64,000 nt of DNA from Rhodococcus sovatensis. Its GTDB lineage: Bacteria; Actinomycetota; Actinomycetes; Mycobacteriales; Mycobacteriaceae. The translations under genes and the position numbers were made by a program. Where the stretch lies: assembly GCF_037327425.1 (NCBI RefSeq), contig NZ_CP147846.1, forward strand, positions 930,001 to 994,000, in the 5' to 3' direction. The notes below the pieces were generated by a model. The model was not told where the DNA came from and did not search any database. It saw only the letters and a program-made list of their open reading frames with translations. Below are positions 41,403-50,821 of this stretch, in pieces (the stretch's first letter is position 1; the number at the start of each line of letters is the position of its first letter).

Positions 41403-42652
41403 CGTCTGGGCTCAGCTGCTGGTCGCCGGTGTACGTACTGTGCGCACCCGACAAGGGTGTCGCCCCCAAGGTGTGGGTAGTGGTGCCCCAGGGTGAGCGG
41501 TTCGACGACACCACGGCGCATCGCAGTGATGGAATCGCTGAGCGCGATGGTCGCCGCAACGAGCTCTGTGCCGCCGCGCGCTATGCCAATCGGTCGGTGT
41601 CGACTCGTCGACGATGTGTGGTGCAATTCGAGATGCACCTCGTGGCACACGCGCACTATCGCATCGCACTCCTTCGACATCGCCGAGTTCCGGGCGAAGC
41701 CCCGAACGCTGGGCTCTCGATCGGCGCGCGCTCTCATCGTCGATTGCACGTGCAGCGCCACCTGATGGAACACCGACGCCGTTGTGCAAGTGCTTTCGCG
41801 CAACGTCGATGCTGCCTGCCGGTTGTTCATCGCGCCGCGGCCGGGGGCAACGAAGGGCAGCTCGGTCGATTCCGTCAAATATCTGCTGACTGCATGCATG
41901 TCGAGGGTCGGGCGCGAACCATCGGACGGGCAACCGAACGACACGGTAAACGGTCCGTCCACCGCTTTCCGCGCGGTCTCGACGGTCGATGAAAGCTGCT
42001 GCGCCCAGTGCGCCGCGAACTCTCGATCCCTTTGGCTATCCCACGTCCCGATGACAGTTGGCTCGCCGTCGAGGCGTCGGCTGTACTGGCGCAGAGCGTT
42101 GCCGAGTAGTGCGGCGGTGGGCAACAGGATGCGCGAGACCTCGAGCGCGGCGGCCACCGTGGCCGCGGCCGCCGCGCTCGCGGACCCCTCCTGCAACGAG
42201 GCGACATCGGCGATGCAGACGCCTCCGCCTGCTGCACCGGCCAACAGCTCGCAGGCGCGATCCGCGATCAACCGGTCCATGAGCGAGCCGCCTTCGCACC
42301 TGTGTGCGTCTCGGCGCTGGCTCGTGAACAGTTCGTCGAGGTCACCATCGAGGACGTGGGTCGCAGCCGCTGTGATCGCACCAGCCACGTGCAGAGGTAG
42401 CACCCCCCGCGCCCCGTTCGAGAACGCCGCAGCACGGCGCAAGTGCCCATACGCGTGCAAGATCTCCACCGGACGTGTCGAGCAGTCGACGTCCTGGCTA
42501 TACCCTGCAAAGGGTCCTGCGCTCGCGGACAATGGGGCACCTGCGGTACACCCGGAGCCCGTAGTCGAGCCAGTCGAGCATGCATCGGGGTTCCAGCGAT
42601 ACCCCTGATCGGGAACGTTTCGCCTTCCACGCGAACACTTACGCACGGCCAT
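41399..42652 (-). CDS. Hypothetical protein, 417 aa
   Basis: ATG 42652 follows GGAGGAAGGG; an upstream ATG at 42691 has no site. I do not recognise the family. The first 60 residues are rich in Cys, Gly and Ser (SRGRRNVPDQGYRWNPDACS), the middle is Ala-rich with a hydrophobic run (EVSRILLPTAALLGNALRQY), and the rest is mixed with many Arg and Thr. There is no convincing signal peptide or membrane segment. The opposite-strand frame is Ser/Arg-rich and looks like a shadow. It overlaps the decayed SDR gene by ATGA, so the two once formed an operon. Confidence 0.55.
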   Translation of the reverse strand: MAVRKCSRGRRNVPDQGYRWNPDACSTGSTTGSGCTAGAPLSASAGPFAGYSQDVDCSTRPVEILHAYGHLRRAAAFSNGARGVLPLHVAGAITAAATHVLDGDLDELFTSQRRDAHRCEGGSLMDRLIADRACELLAGAAGGGVCIADVASLQEGSASAAAAATVAAALEVSRILLPTAALLGNALRQYSRRLDGEPTVIGTWDSQRDREFAAHWAQQLSSTVETARKAVDGPFTVSFGCPSDGSRPTLDMHAVSRYLTESTELPFVAPGRGAMNNRQAASTLRESTCTTASVFHQVALHVQSTMRARADREPSVRGFARNSAMSKECDAIVRVCHEVHLELHHTSSTSRHRPIGIARGGTELVAATIALSDSITAMRRGVVEPLTLGHHYPHLGGDTLVGCAQYVHRRPAAEPRR

Positions 42653-42841
42653 CGCGATTTCCCTTCCTCCAGTGATCGACGAGGCACCCACTGCGCGATC
42701 GCGTCATCTGTGTGCGTCGGCAGTTCAGTGGCGACATGTCCCTGTCATGTTTCGGGTGAGCGGTTGCTCAGGCATGCGTCAAACGACCTCGAACGGTTGA
42801 GTCACAACAGATTCGAGCTTCACCGCCGGGTCAATCCCGGA

Positions 42842-42853
42842 CGTCAATTGACG
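42842..42853. promoter_or_regulatory. Palindrome upstream of split DHA2 exporter
   Basis: CGTCAATTGACG is a perfect 12-base palindrome 97 bases upstream of ATG 42950. The divergent gap 42653-42949 also contains GTTGAGTCACAAC and shows no gene. It may be the promoter or operator region of the exporter, but no regulator gene for it is evident nearby. Confidence 0.35.
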
Positions 42854-43374
42854 CATGCCGCTCGCCGGTCTGCGCGGCATACTCGGTCCGACTCGTCACC
42901 TCCACGGCGATGCACGCTGCGGCTCGTTCCGCCGACACGAAAGACCCGCATGACTGCCACCATCCCGCACTCGGCCACATCACCGGTTATGCGATATACC
43001 ACCTTGGCAATTTGCTGCAGCAGTGTGCTTGTCGCGTCGCTGGACAACACCATCGTCAACGTCGCCCTACCGTCGATCGCTCGGGATCTGGATGCGTCGC
43101 TGTCGACTTTGCAATGGACTGTCGATGCGTACTTGCTGGTGTTGGCCAGTCTGCTCATGTTCTCCGGCTCGATTGCGGACCGATTCGGACGCAAACGCAC
43201 GTTCGCAACAGGCCTGGTGATCTTCACCGTCGGTTCAGCCATGTGCGGGATGTCGACTTCTCTGCACCTGTCAAACCCCAGCAAATCTGTTTGATCTAGC
43301 CCCAGGGTTTCCGCCTATGGGGACGATTCGCCGGTCCAACCTCGTTGATTGGTCGGAGGTTTGCGCGGTCGGCG

Positions 43375-43836
43375 CTATCCGTCAGTGACGGGCATGACGC
43401 GTGCTGTGGAAGGAATGCACGTTGCGAGATCTTCGCGTAGCCGTAGTTGCCGCTCCGGGGTCAACGGCGCGAACAGCTGCTTTTCCACCGCCCGTACGGC
43501 GATGCTGGCACGTCGCAGAATTGTCTGACCGTCGTCGGTGAGTTCGGTCGGTAGCGCACGGCCGTGGGGAGCCTCGACGGGTCGGGTGAGCAGCCCGCGC
43601 TCTTGCAGTCGGCGGAGCACCAGGTTCATCGACTGCCGTGTCACGAAAGCGCGACGGGCCAGCTCGGAACTGGACAACCCGGCGTTTTGCCCGAGTAGCT
43701 CCAAACAGGCGTACTGCGGGACGGTCAGGTCGAGCGGCCGAAGCGTCTCATCCATCGCAGTGCGCAGCGAAGCATGCACCTGCTTGAGGACATACCCCAC
43801 CGAGAGCCCCAATTCACCGACTAGCTCTTGATTCAT
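43375..43836 (-). CDS. MarR-family regulator, 153 aa
   Basis: The winged helix reads PQYACLELLGQNAGLSSSEL, ARRAFVTRQSMNLVLRRLQE, with the wing LLTRPVEAPHGRALPTELTD. ATG 43836 is used; a longer frame from 44046 would cross the operator region and the divergent gene. Such dimers repress divergent efflux genes and are released by phenolic or drug ligands. The gap to the divergent VOC gene carries two palindromes that fit its binding. Confidence 0.93.
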   Translation of the reverse strand: MNQELVGELGLSVGYVLKQVHASLRTAMDETLRPLDLTVPQYACLELLGQNAGLSSSELARRAFVTRQSMNLVLRRLQERGLLTRPVEAPHGRALPTELTDDGQTILRRASIAVRAVEKQLFAPLTPERQLRLREDLATCIPSTARVMPVTDG

Positions 43837-43876
43837 GTCAGCAGTGTGACATAGGCTCAATGTCAACACACTGACA
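43836..43876. promoter_or_regulatory. Twin MarR operator TGTCA-N6-TGACA
   Basis: TGTCAGCAGTGTGACA (43836-43851) and TGTCAACACACTGACA (43861-43876) are two palindromes with identical arms, centred 25 bp apart. They fill the 54-bp gap between marR and the VOC gene and cover the likely promoters of both. The ribosome site AAGGAGG of the VOC gene follows at once. Confidence 0.8.
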
Positions 43877-43890
43877 TAAGGAGGCTGTCC

Positions 43891-44235
43891 ATGGCTGGCA
43901 ACGTCACGTACTTCGAAGTACCCAGTAGCGACATCGAGGCGACTCAGCGGTTCTGGGGTTCGCTGTTCGGTTGGAAGTTCAACAAGGGGAACTTCCCGGG
44001 CTACTCGATGATCGACGGGCCCACCCCAATGGGCGGTGCGCCACACGAGGATTCGTCACGGCACCCGCGAATCTTCTTCGCCGTCGACGACATCCATGCG
44101 GCCGTCGAGCGGGTGCGAGAACTGGGCGGCACTGCAGAGGATCCTGTGACGATTCCATCCGGGGCGTTCGCCCACTGCGTCGACGACCAAGGTGTGGAGT
44201 TCAGCCTCTCCCACGAGCCGGAGGGATCGGCTTGA
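43891..44235 (+). CDS. VOC-family (glyoxalase/bleomycin-resistance fold) protein, 114 aa
   Basis: One betaalphabetabetabeta pair: VTYFEVPSSDIEATQRFWGS, FGWKFNKGNFPGYSMID, and the second half PRIFFAVDDIHAAVERVREL ending GVEFSLSHEP. Members bind or modify small electrophiles or drugs; metal residues are only partly matched, so antibiotic binding and dioxygenase or lyase activity are all possible. ATG 43891 follows AAGGAGG. The MFS exporter gene overlaps its stop codon, so the two are translated together and probably act on the same compound. Confidence 0.88.
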   Translation: MAGNVTYFEVPSSDIEATQRFWGSLFGWKFNKGNFPGYSMIDGPTPMGGAPHEDSSRHPRIFFAVDDIHAAVERVRELGGTAEDPVTIPSGAFAHCVDDQGVEFSLSHEPEGSA

Positions 44236-45455
44236 GCCGGGCGTCTACTCGAATGGCCACCACGACGCCGAGCCTGTTCAGATCGCTTCTACCGCTGGCG
44301 GTAGCGACCTTTGCGGTCGGGACCGACGCGTTCGTGATCGCTGGTCTTCTGCCCGCTATCGCAGCTGACCTCGACGTCACTGTCGCGGCGGCCGGGCAGT
44401 TGGTGACCGTGTTCGCGTTGACGATCGCGGTCACGGCACCGGTGCTGGGTTGGCTGTTGAGTGGACTCGATCGTCGGAAAGCGCTCCAACTTGCGCTGGC
44501 TGTATTTGTGGTCGGCAATATCGTGACCGCGTTGAGCTCTAGCTTCCCGATCATGATGATGGCCCGGTTCGTTACAGCTCTAGGAGCGGCAACGATCACA
44601 GCCACAGCGGCGAGTGCGGCGGTGGCGATTGCGCCCGCGGAGCGTCGCGGTCGCGCAATGGCGGTCGTCATCGGCGGCCTGACACTGTCGACTGCGTTGG
44701 GTATGCCTCTCGGCAACTTGATCGGCAGCGTCGATTGGCGGCTCACCCTGTGGGCCGTTGCAGGACTGGGAATTATTGCCGCAGTTGGGGTCTCGGTCTC
44801 ATTGCCGAGAGTGTCGCTTCCGGCCGTCAGCCTAGTTGTCCGTCTCGCCCCGCTGCGTCAGGTCAACGTGCTCACGATATTGGGAGCAACGGCGCTGATC
44901 ATGGCTGGGCATTACACCGTCTACACCTACTTGGGCGCGATCACGGCAGGAGCCACCGCGGGCTCGTTTACCAACGCGTTCACCGTGATTCTCCTCGCGT
45001 GGGGCGTCGGCGTGCTTGCCGGAAACTTCGCCGCTGGGTTCTGGGCCGATAAGGGTTCAGGGCTGGGAGCCGCTCTGGCAGCACTCGGCGGCGGCACCCT
45101 CCTACTGGCGATCAGCCCGCTCACAGTCAGCCACCTGATTACAGTGACCGTCTGGGCCGCTGTGTGGGGAGCCACCGACGGGATGGCCTCGGTAGTGCAG
45201 CAACACCGCCTGGTTGCGATCGCACCCGCATCCGCGCCGTTACTTTTCGGACTGAACTCCTCCGCGATCTACCTCGGCGTCGCGGCAGGAGGCTTCATCG
45301 GAGGCGGGGCGCTGGAGTGGCTAGCCCCCACTCTGCTTGGTGTCCCCGCAGCCGTGCTGGCTGTGCTCGCCACCTTGCTGACCATCGCTCAAAGCGGACG
45401 AGGCCGCACGAGAATCATACAGCGAGATCCAGGACGAAGCCCGACGAAACACTAG
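44232..45455 (+). CDS. MFS (DHA1) exporter, 407 aa
   Basis: Twelve-helix drug:H+ antiporter: the N-terminus FRSLLPLAVATFAVGTDAFV and the motif TAPVLGWLLSGLDRRKALQL resemble Cml/AraJ-type exporters; motif C is present as GGLTLSTALGMPLG. I choose TTG 44232, which overlaps the VOC stop (TTGA) and follows GGAGGG by six bases; ATG 44253 is the alternative. The stop TAG lies within the CTAG target of the IS1380 element, which preserved it. It is likely repressed by the MarR protein. Confidence 0.88.
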   Translation: MSRASTRMATTTPSLFRSLLPLAVATFAVGTDAFVIAGLLPAIAADLDVTVAAAGQLVTVFALTIAVTAPVLGWLLSGLDRRKALQLALAVFVVGNIVTALSSSFPIMMMARFVTALGAATITATAASAAVAIAPAERRGRAMAVVIGGLTLSTALGMPLGNLIGSVDWRLTLWAVAGLGIIAAVGVSVSLPRVSLPAVSLVVRLAPLRQVNVLTILGATALIMAGHYTVYTYLGAITAGATAGSFTNAFTVILLAWGVGVLAGNFAAGFWADKGSGLGAALAALGGGTLLLAISPLTVSHLITVTVWAAVWGATDGMASVVQQHRLVAIAPASAPLLFGLNSSAIYLGVAAGGFIGGGALEWLAPTLLGVPAAVLAVLATLLTIAQSGRGRTRIIQRDPGRSPTKH

Positions 45456-47136
45456 CCTGGGGCTTTCATGCCGGTAGTTAGTGGCGGCGTGTCAAGATGG
45501 TGGAATGGTGCCTTGAACTGGGAGAATTCGACTTACCACAGTTGAAACCCGACCAGTTCGAGAGGCACCATCCCGGTGAGTAAGTCTACGTCGCCCTACC
45601 CCGCCCTGTCTGTCGATGCCACCGGAGGCGGCATCGTGTCGCACGCCGGAGCGGTGACACTGCTCCGAACCGCGGACGCTACCGGGCTCACCGCAGCGTT
45701 GTCCGGGCAGCTTTCGTTGTGGCGGAAACCGTTGGCGCAGTTCGACCCCGGCAAAATCATCACCGACCTCGCCGTGTCGTTGGCGCTCGGTGGTGACTGC
45801 CTCGCCGACATCGCGACCCTGCGCGAACACACCGCCGTGTTCGGGAAAGTACCCTCCGACCCAACCGTCTCCAGACTGATCGCAACCTTGGCCGCAGATG
45901 CCCCTGCAGTCCTGACCGCCATCGACACTGCCCGAGCAGCCGCTCGCGCCGCAGCATGGAAACATGCCGGCAAGGACGCACCCGATCACGGCATCACCGC
46001 AGACAACCCGATCGTGATCGACCTCGACGCCACCCTCGTCACCGCCCACTCCGACAAACAGCTCGCCGCACCAACATACAAGCGCGGGTATGGCTTTCAC
46101 CCACTCCTCGCCTTCGTCGATCACGGGCAGGCAGGGACGGGCGAGCCCCTCGCAGCACTGCTGCGCGCCGGCAACGCCGGCTCGAACACCGCCGCCGACC
46201 ACATCGCCGTCACCCGCGCGGCGCTCGCACAACTGCCGTTCACCACCGGCGGCCGCCCCGGCAAGAAGGTACTGGTCCGCACCGATGGAGCGGGAGCCAG
46301 CCATGTCTTCATGTCGTGGTTGCATCGGCAGCGGGTGTCGTATTCGATCGGGTTCGGGCTCACCGACGCCATGGTCGCCGCACTGGGCGAGGTCCCCGAC
46401 ACTGCGTGGTCGGTCGCGGTCGACGCCGATGAGAAGGTCCGCGACGGTGCCTGGGTGATTGACGCGACCGGTGTCCTCGACCTCGGGGCATGGCCGCCGG
46501 GGATGCGTGTGGTGATCAGGAAGGAGCGCCCGCATCCGGGTGCTCAATTGCGTTTCACCGATACCGACGGACTGCGGCTCACTGCGTTCGCCACGAACAC
46601 AGTCCGTGGTCAAGTTCAGGTTCTCGAACTGCGGCACCGTCGCCGTGCACGCTGCGAGGACCGGATCCGTATCGCGAAAGATACTGGGCTGAGCAATCTT
46701 CCGTTGCACGGGTTCGATCAGAATCGGATCTGGCTTGCCATCGTCGCTCTCGCACTCGACCTGACCGCGTGGACTCAGATGCTCGGTTTCACCGATCACG
46801 ACGCTCGCAGGTGGGAGCCGAAACGGCTACGGTTGCGGATTTTTTCCGTCGCCGGACGCATCGCCCACCATGCCCGCCGCATCCACCTGCGACTGTCGAA
46901 AAATGCGACCTGGTCCGACCTGATCGTCACCGCACTGAACCGGTTGGCGGCACTGACCGCACCCGCCTGACCGAACCCACCGACCGATCGACCCGAAAGA
47001 CCCCTCTCGGACAGTGGAACCGAGCGCCCAGCCGAACGATATCGGCACAGTCACCATGCCCGAAGCCGCAATCGAGCTCGAAAACCGCAATCTCGAACCG
47101 CTCAGGCCGACACATCGGCCTCATGCAAGATCGAGG
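45456..47136 (+). mobile_element. IS1380-family insertion sequence, complete
   Basis: The ends CCTGGGGCTTTCATG (left) and CCTCGATCTTGCATG (right, minus strand) are imperfect inverted repeats, flanked by the 4-bp duplication CTAG (45452-45455, 47137-47140). 1681 bp with a single transposase gene. It inserted exactly at the stop codon of the MFS gene, inside the larger transposon. Confidence 0.9.
45576..46970 (+). CDS. IS1380-family transposase, 464 aa
   Basis: DDE transposase: PIVIDLDATLVTAHSDK supplies the first Asp, KVLVRTDGAGASHVFMSW the second, and the C-terminal ELRHRRRARCEDRIRIAKDT the Glu region, with GLSNLPLHGFDQNRIWLAIV as a family signature. Start GTG 45576. It appears intact. Sequence from 46971 to 47136 is non-coding IS end. 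Confidence 0.95.
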   Translation: MSKSTSPYPALSVDATGGGIVSHAGAVTLLRTADATGLTAALSGQLSLWRKPLAQFDPGKIITDLAVSLALGGDCLADIATLREHTAVFGKVPSDPTVSRLIATLAADAPAVLTAIDTARAAARAAAWKHAGKDAPDHGITADNPIVIDLDATLVTAHSDKQLAAPTYKRGYGFHPLLAFVDHGQAGTGEPLAALLRAGNAGSNTAADHIAVTRAALAQLPFTTGGRPGKKVLVRTDGAGASHVFMSWLHRQRVSYSIGFGLTDAMVAALGEVPDTAWSVAVDADEKVRDGAWVIDATGVLDLGAWPPGMRVVIRKERPHPGAQLRFTDTDGLRLTAFATNTVRGQVQVLELRHRRRARCEDRIRIAKDTGLSNLPLHGFDQNRIWLAIVALALDLTAWTQMLGFTDHDARRWEPKRLRLRIFSVAGRIAHHARRIHLRLSKNATWSDLIVTALNRLAALTAPA

Positions 47137-47223
47137 CTAGACCCGAACAGCACCGTCTACTTCGGACGGAGTACGAAAGTACCAGGGGTCGAACCCACTC
47201 TGTGAACGGAGTCAGCGCTTGCT

Positions 47224-49623
47224 CTATCGGAAATCAGGAAGGCCCAATTCAGTTGTCCGCGTGGATAATCGGTCGGCCTCGGCACGCTTGCTGCGCAGGA
47301 ACGTAAGGGTCAGTTCGATGCCTTCAATTTCACCGATCCACCCTTCGGACTGTGCGCGTTCGCGGCGCGATTCGAGATCTGTCTCGATTTCGATAAGCCG
47401 GATGATCATTTTCGGGTCGACGTGAAGCATGGGACACCGAATACAAGCGTGTTCGTGACTGCACGGTGTGGCGTATGGCCGCCCGCAGGAGCCCAGTTCG
47501 ACCTTCCGTTTGTCGAAGTGCGCCTCGAACTCAGTCCATTCCTCGGCGGTGACTGGTACGTACTCCTCGGGCGGTCGTAACGCTCGTCGTCGTTGGAGGT
47601 GAGCTTGGTAGTGGCGGGTGACGTCTTCTTCGAAGACGGCGACGTATCCGCGCGTGGTGTCGAGATTGAGGTGCCCGAGGAGTGCGGCACCGATGTGAAT
47701 GGGGAGCCCGTTGTTGACGAGCTCGGTGGCGAACAGGCGACGGAAATCGTGCGGGCGGAAGTGGACGCCGCTGAAGCGTGGATCGATCTCAGCGAGGTCT
47801 TTGCAGACTTTGCGGATGGTGGTGCCGATCGCGCCGTTGGTCATCACTTCCAAGCGTTGCCCGATGCGCCGCTGGAAGAGAAACGGCTGCGGTTCGACGG
47901 TGGTGCGTTCGTAGTCGTCGTATCTCGTGGCAAGGGGGACCGACCGTGTGTTCTTGGTGATGCGCCGGATTATGCACGCGATGACGTGGAACAGCTCTGC
48001 CGACATAGGGATGACGCGTTCGCGATCGGATTTCGAGGGCGCGATGACCAGCAGCGCGACGACCTCACCGTTGGGGCGTTGGTATTGCCGGACGCTCAGA
48101 TGGGACAGCTCGGTCAATTCTTCGATTCGAATCCCGCTGTGTCGCAACGTGTCGATGACCGCCCACACCCAGAACGCAGCGTCTTCGTACAATGCGACAT
48201 CGATGGTACGACCGAACCGCGGACTGCGGGCATGCACTCCCGGCGGGTCGCCGGCCTCGATCAGTTGTGTATCTCCACGTGTAATGATTCGGGTGTAGGT
48301 ATGGCCGTCGTGCATGAACTGCTCGTTGTGAGCTGCGGCGCTGGCCAATTCCAGCACCCGTCGCCAGTGCTGGTTGCGTTGATCGACGTACTCCACCAGG
48401 ACAGGCAGGAGTGGTTGCAGGACGCGGATCTGATCGTAGGTTTGCTCCTGAACGCGACGTTTGTGTGCGGCGTGTGCTCGCACATCGCTGCGCGGAACCG
48501 GACACGGCGCGGACCATCGCGCCCACCGCTGCGGCTCGTCGACGGCCCAGGCCTGAATGTCGTAATACAGCGCCTGGACGGCCATCGTGACCACCCACGG
48601 GCCGGACCGAGGAGTGCCGTCGGTGCGGAAATCCAGTGTGGCGCGCCACTGCTCGTAGTGCTCGTCGGATACGCGGAGATCACGTTGTTGCGGGTGGATG
48701 GCTTCAAGGGCCTTCCAGAACACGCCGACCAGAACCGTGGCAGTGTTCGAGAGGGATGAGTACTTGAGGTCGGGACCTCGCCGGTCGAGGTAGTCGATGA
48801 ACATTTGCCGGACCTCGCGATCAGCGATCTGGTGCCGGTCGACCATCTCGGTCGTGGTCAATTGCGGCGAGCGCAGCGCACCACGCAGCGTCGAGGGTGC
48901 GTTCGGTGGGAACTGGCCGATCGCATGGAGCACCTGCCAGGCGAGGTGCCCGATGTATTTCAGCGTGTGCAAACCGGTGCGCGTGGTCGCTTCGCGGGTC
49001 AGCACGGCATGGTGAAGGAATGCTTCGGGTGTCAGGTCCGCGAACGGAATCCCCTGCACCGTTAGCGCGGTGCACACCTCGACAACAGCGCGCATCTTGA
49101 ACGTCTCGGTCGAGTCCGACCCGTGTACAGCATCGATGTAGCTGTTGAGCTGTGGATCGGATTCGGCGATCACGAATTGTTCGGTGTATTTCTTCAACAT
49201 GTTGGCCTTGAACGAGGTCAAGGTCGGTCGAATCACCCGTAGCGCGAACATTGCGCCCAGTGCCTGACCGAACTGAGCGCGCGTGGCCACCGTCGTGGTC
49301 AGTTCTTCAGCGGACAGCGCCAGTATGTGGAGTTCGCTGGCATCCCAGCGCTCTTGCCATGTGGATCCAGGGTGCCGGAGCAGATACTCGGTGAGAAGGA
49401 ACAGACCCCGGTCGCGGTTGCTCCGGCGGCTGTCCGGTGCTGGCCACAGTTGAGCGCTGAGTGTGCGTAGCGAGGCGAGTGGGGCGTTGCTGAGATCTCC
49501 GCGGCGATGGCGCAGACGCGGAATCGCCGGTGCTGCGACGATAGCGGGCCTGCTGAATCTCGTCGCAGTAGCTGTGTCTCGTGCGCGGTGTTTTCTCGGC
49601 CGGTCCGTGCGCGTGCTACTCAC
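47224..49623 (-). CDS. Large tyrosine recombinase (TnpB-like), 799 aa
   Basis: Site-specific recombinase of the transposon. The C-terminal catalytic domain shows the Arg in HSGIRIEELTELSHLSV, HxxR in RPHDFRRLFATEL, and the His and nucleophilic Tyr in LLGHLNLDTTRGYVAV. After it come a Cys/His cluster (CGRPYATPCSHEHACIRCP) and a charged coiled coil, features of TnpB-type proteins. The first 300 residues are unique. The GTG start at 49623 overlaps the end of the 401-aa recombinase gene by 8 bases, so they are coupled. Confidence 0.92.
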   Translation of the reverse strand: MSSTRTDRPRKHRARDTATATRFSRPAIVAAPAIPRLRHRRGDLSNAPLASLRTLSAQLWPAPDSRRSNRDRGLFLLTEYLLRHPGSTWQERWDASELHILALSAEELTTTVATRAQFGQALGAMFALRVIRPTLTSFKANMLKKYTEQFVIAESDPQLNSYIDAVHGSDSTETFKMRAVVEVCTALTVQGIPFADLTPEAFLHHAVLTREATTRTGLHTLKYIGHLAWQVLHAIGQFPPNAPSTLRGALRSPQLTTTEMVDRHQIADREVRQMFIDYLDRRGPDLKYSSLSNTATVLVGVFWKALEAIHPQQRDLRVSDEHYEQWRATLDFRTDGTPRSGPWVVTMAVQALYYDIQAWAVDEPQRWARWSAPCPVPRSDVRAHAAHKRRVQEQTYDQIRVLQPLLPVLVEYVDQRNQHWRRVLELASAAAHNEQFMHDGHTYTRIITRGDTQLIEAGDPPGVHARSPRFGRTIDVALYEDAAFWVWAVIDTLRHSGIRIEELTELSHLSVRQYQRPNGEVVALLVIAPSKSDRERVIPMSAELFHVIACIIRRITKNTRSVPLATRYDDYERTTVEPQPFLFQRRIGQRLEVMTNGAIGTTIRKVCKDLAEIDPRFSGVHFRPHDFRRLFATELVNNGLPIHIGAALLGHLNLDTTRGYVAVFEEDVTRHYQAHLQRRRALRPPEEYVPVTAEEWTEFEAHFDKRKVELGSCGRPYATPCSHEHACIRCPMLHVDPKMIIRLIEIETDLESRRERAQSEGWIGEIEGIELTLTFLRSKRAEADRLSTRTTELGLPDFR

Positions 49624-50821
49624 CGAACACCGCCGCGATATCGTCGGCTGCGTAACCGGATACGAAGGTCTTCATGAGCTGTGGACGGGTGTAGTGTTCC
49701 TGCATCTTGTCGATCAAGTCCTCAATGCGGGGAAGCAAGTACATCTCTGTCGTCGTCAGATGCCGATGACGCATGACGGTCTGCACCTCGACCAGCGACA
49801 ATGCTGGATCCCTGGACATGCGGGTAGCTGCGGTGTGGCGGATGTCGTGGAAGCTCCAGTTGGTGCCGAGGTCGTCGTTGGCGCGTTGCAACACTCGCCG
49901 CAACGCCCAATATGTCAAGGGTCGACGGTCACCCCGCAACGTTGCCCACACCTGCTCGTCCATGCCAGGTACGCGTGACTGCTCGAAATGCGCTGCGAGG
50001 TGACGGAAAGCGAGCGGTGAGACGGGGACGGGAGACAATGTCGTGCTGCCCTTCGAGATGACCCACACTCGGCTGTCTCCCCAGTCGACGTGACGGCCAC
50101 ACACGCCGAGAAGTTCACCCGCCCGCGCTCCCGAGGAGACTGCGAACTCGAAGATAGCCCGGTCACGGTCGTGCTTGAGAACCGCGACCAGCTCCTCCCA
50201 CGACGTGTCCGGGATCGAACGAGGCGCTTTCTGTGGTTGACGTTGTCGTAGCGGTGATCGGCGTTGGCGATGCTGTACAGGGATGTTCCGGATTTGTCCA
50301 AGACGGCGACGGTTCCGGGACGATGGCACCGGATTGACGACAGGGCCGCGTCCGAAAGTGTGATGGTATTCGTAGAAGCAGTAGATCACCGTCAATGCGT
50401 GATTGATGGTCGACGGTGAATAACCGGCCTTCAGAACAGGTTTCCCGGTTTTGAGGTTTACCGAACCGGGTTGTGCGGCGACGGTTGTCGTGCGGTGTCG
50501 TTGAGGGTTGTCTGCGGATCTCAGCCATCCGACCATGACTTCGACGTCCTCTCGCGTGGCACGGTCCCAGGGCACATTGATCACTCTGAGGACCCTCCAC
50601 CAACGCAGGAGGTCATGGGCATACGAGCGCACCGTCAAGGGGCGAACGTCCGACAGTGTGAGGCTCTGTAGGTATTCCGAGATGGCAATCACCTCCAGGC
50701 CGTCGATCTGGACGACGTATGGAATCGGGCCCGGTGGTTCGACACCGTGCACCGCGCCTACCCTCGGCAGCTCGACTCGTCCCTCGCGCAATACTCGCTT
50801 CAACTCGTCCATCCCACGCAC
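49616..50821 (-). CDS. Tyrosine recombinase (TnpA-like), 401 aa
   Basis: N-terminal SAM-like core-binding domain (QSLTLSDVRPLTVRSYAHDL), then a catalytic domain with Arg in AVSSGARAGELLGV, HDIRHTAATRM (HxxR), and MRHRHLTTTEMYL with the His and the nucleophilic Tyr. It starts 65 bases inside the right end of the element and reads inward. A pair of overlapping recombinases of about 400 and 700-800 residues is typical of Tn554-like elements, where both are needed for transposition. Confidence 0.93.
   Translation of the reverse strand: MRGMDELKRVLREGRVELPRVGAVHGVEPPGPIPYVVQIDGLEVIAISEYLQSLTLSDVRPLTVRSYAHDLLRWWRVLRVINVPWDRATREDVEVMVGWLRSADNPQRHRTTTVAAQPGSVNLKTGKPVLKAGYSPSTINHALTVIYCFYEYHHTFGRGPVVNPVPSSRNRRRLGQIRNIPVQHRQRRSPLRQRQPQKAPRSIPDTSWEELVAVLKHDRDRAIFEFAVSSGARAGELLGVCGRHVDWGDSRVWVISKGSTTLSPVPVSPLAFRHLAAHFEQSRVPGMDEQVWATLRGDRRPLTYWALRRVLQRANDDLGTNWSFHDIRHTAATRMSRDPALSLVEVQTVMRHRHLTTTEMYLLPRIEDLIDKMQEHYTRPQLMKTFVSGYAADDIAAVFGE

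Noticed and set aside
41784..42608. 274-codon plus-strand frame opposite the 417-aa gene
   Set aside because: Ser/Arg/Pro-rich shadow without ribosome site; the minus-strand frame has a strong site and ATGA coupling.
47593..48759. 388-codon plus-strand frame opposite the large recombinase
   Set aside because: Antisense to the conserved recombinase catalytic domain.
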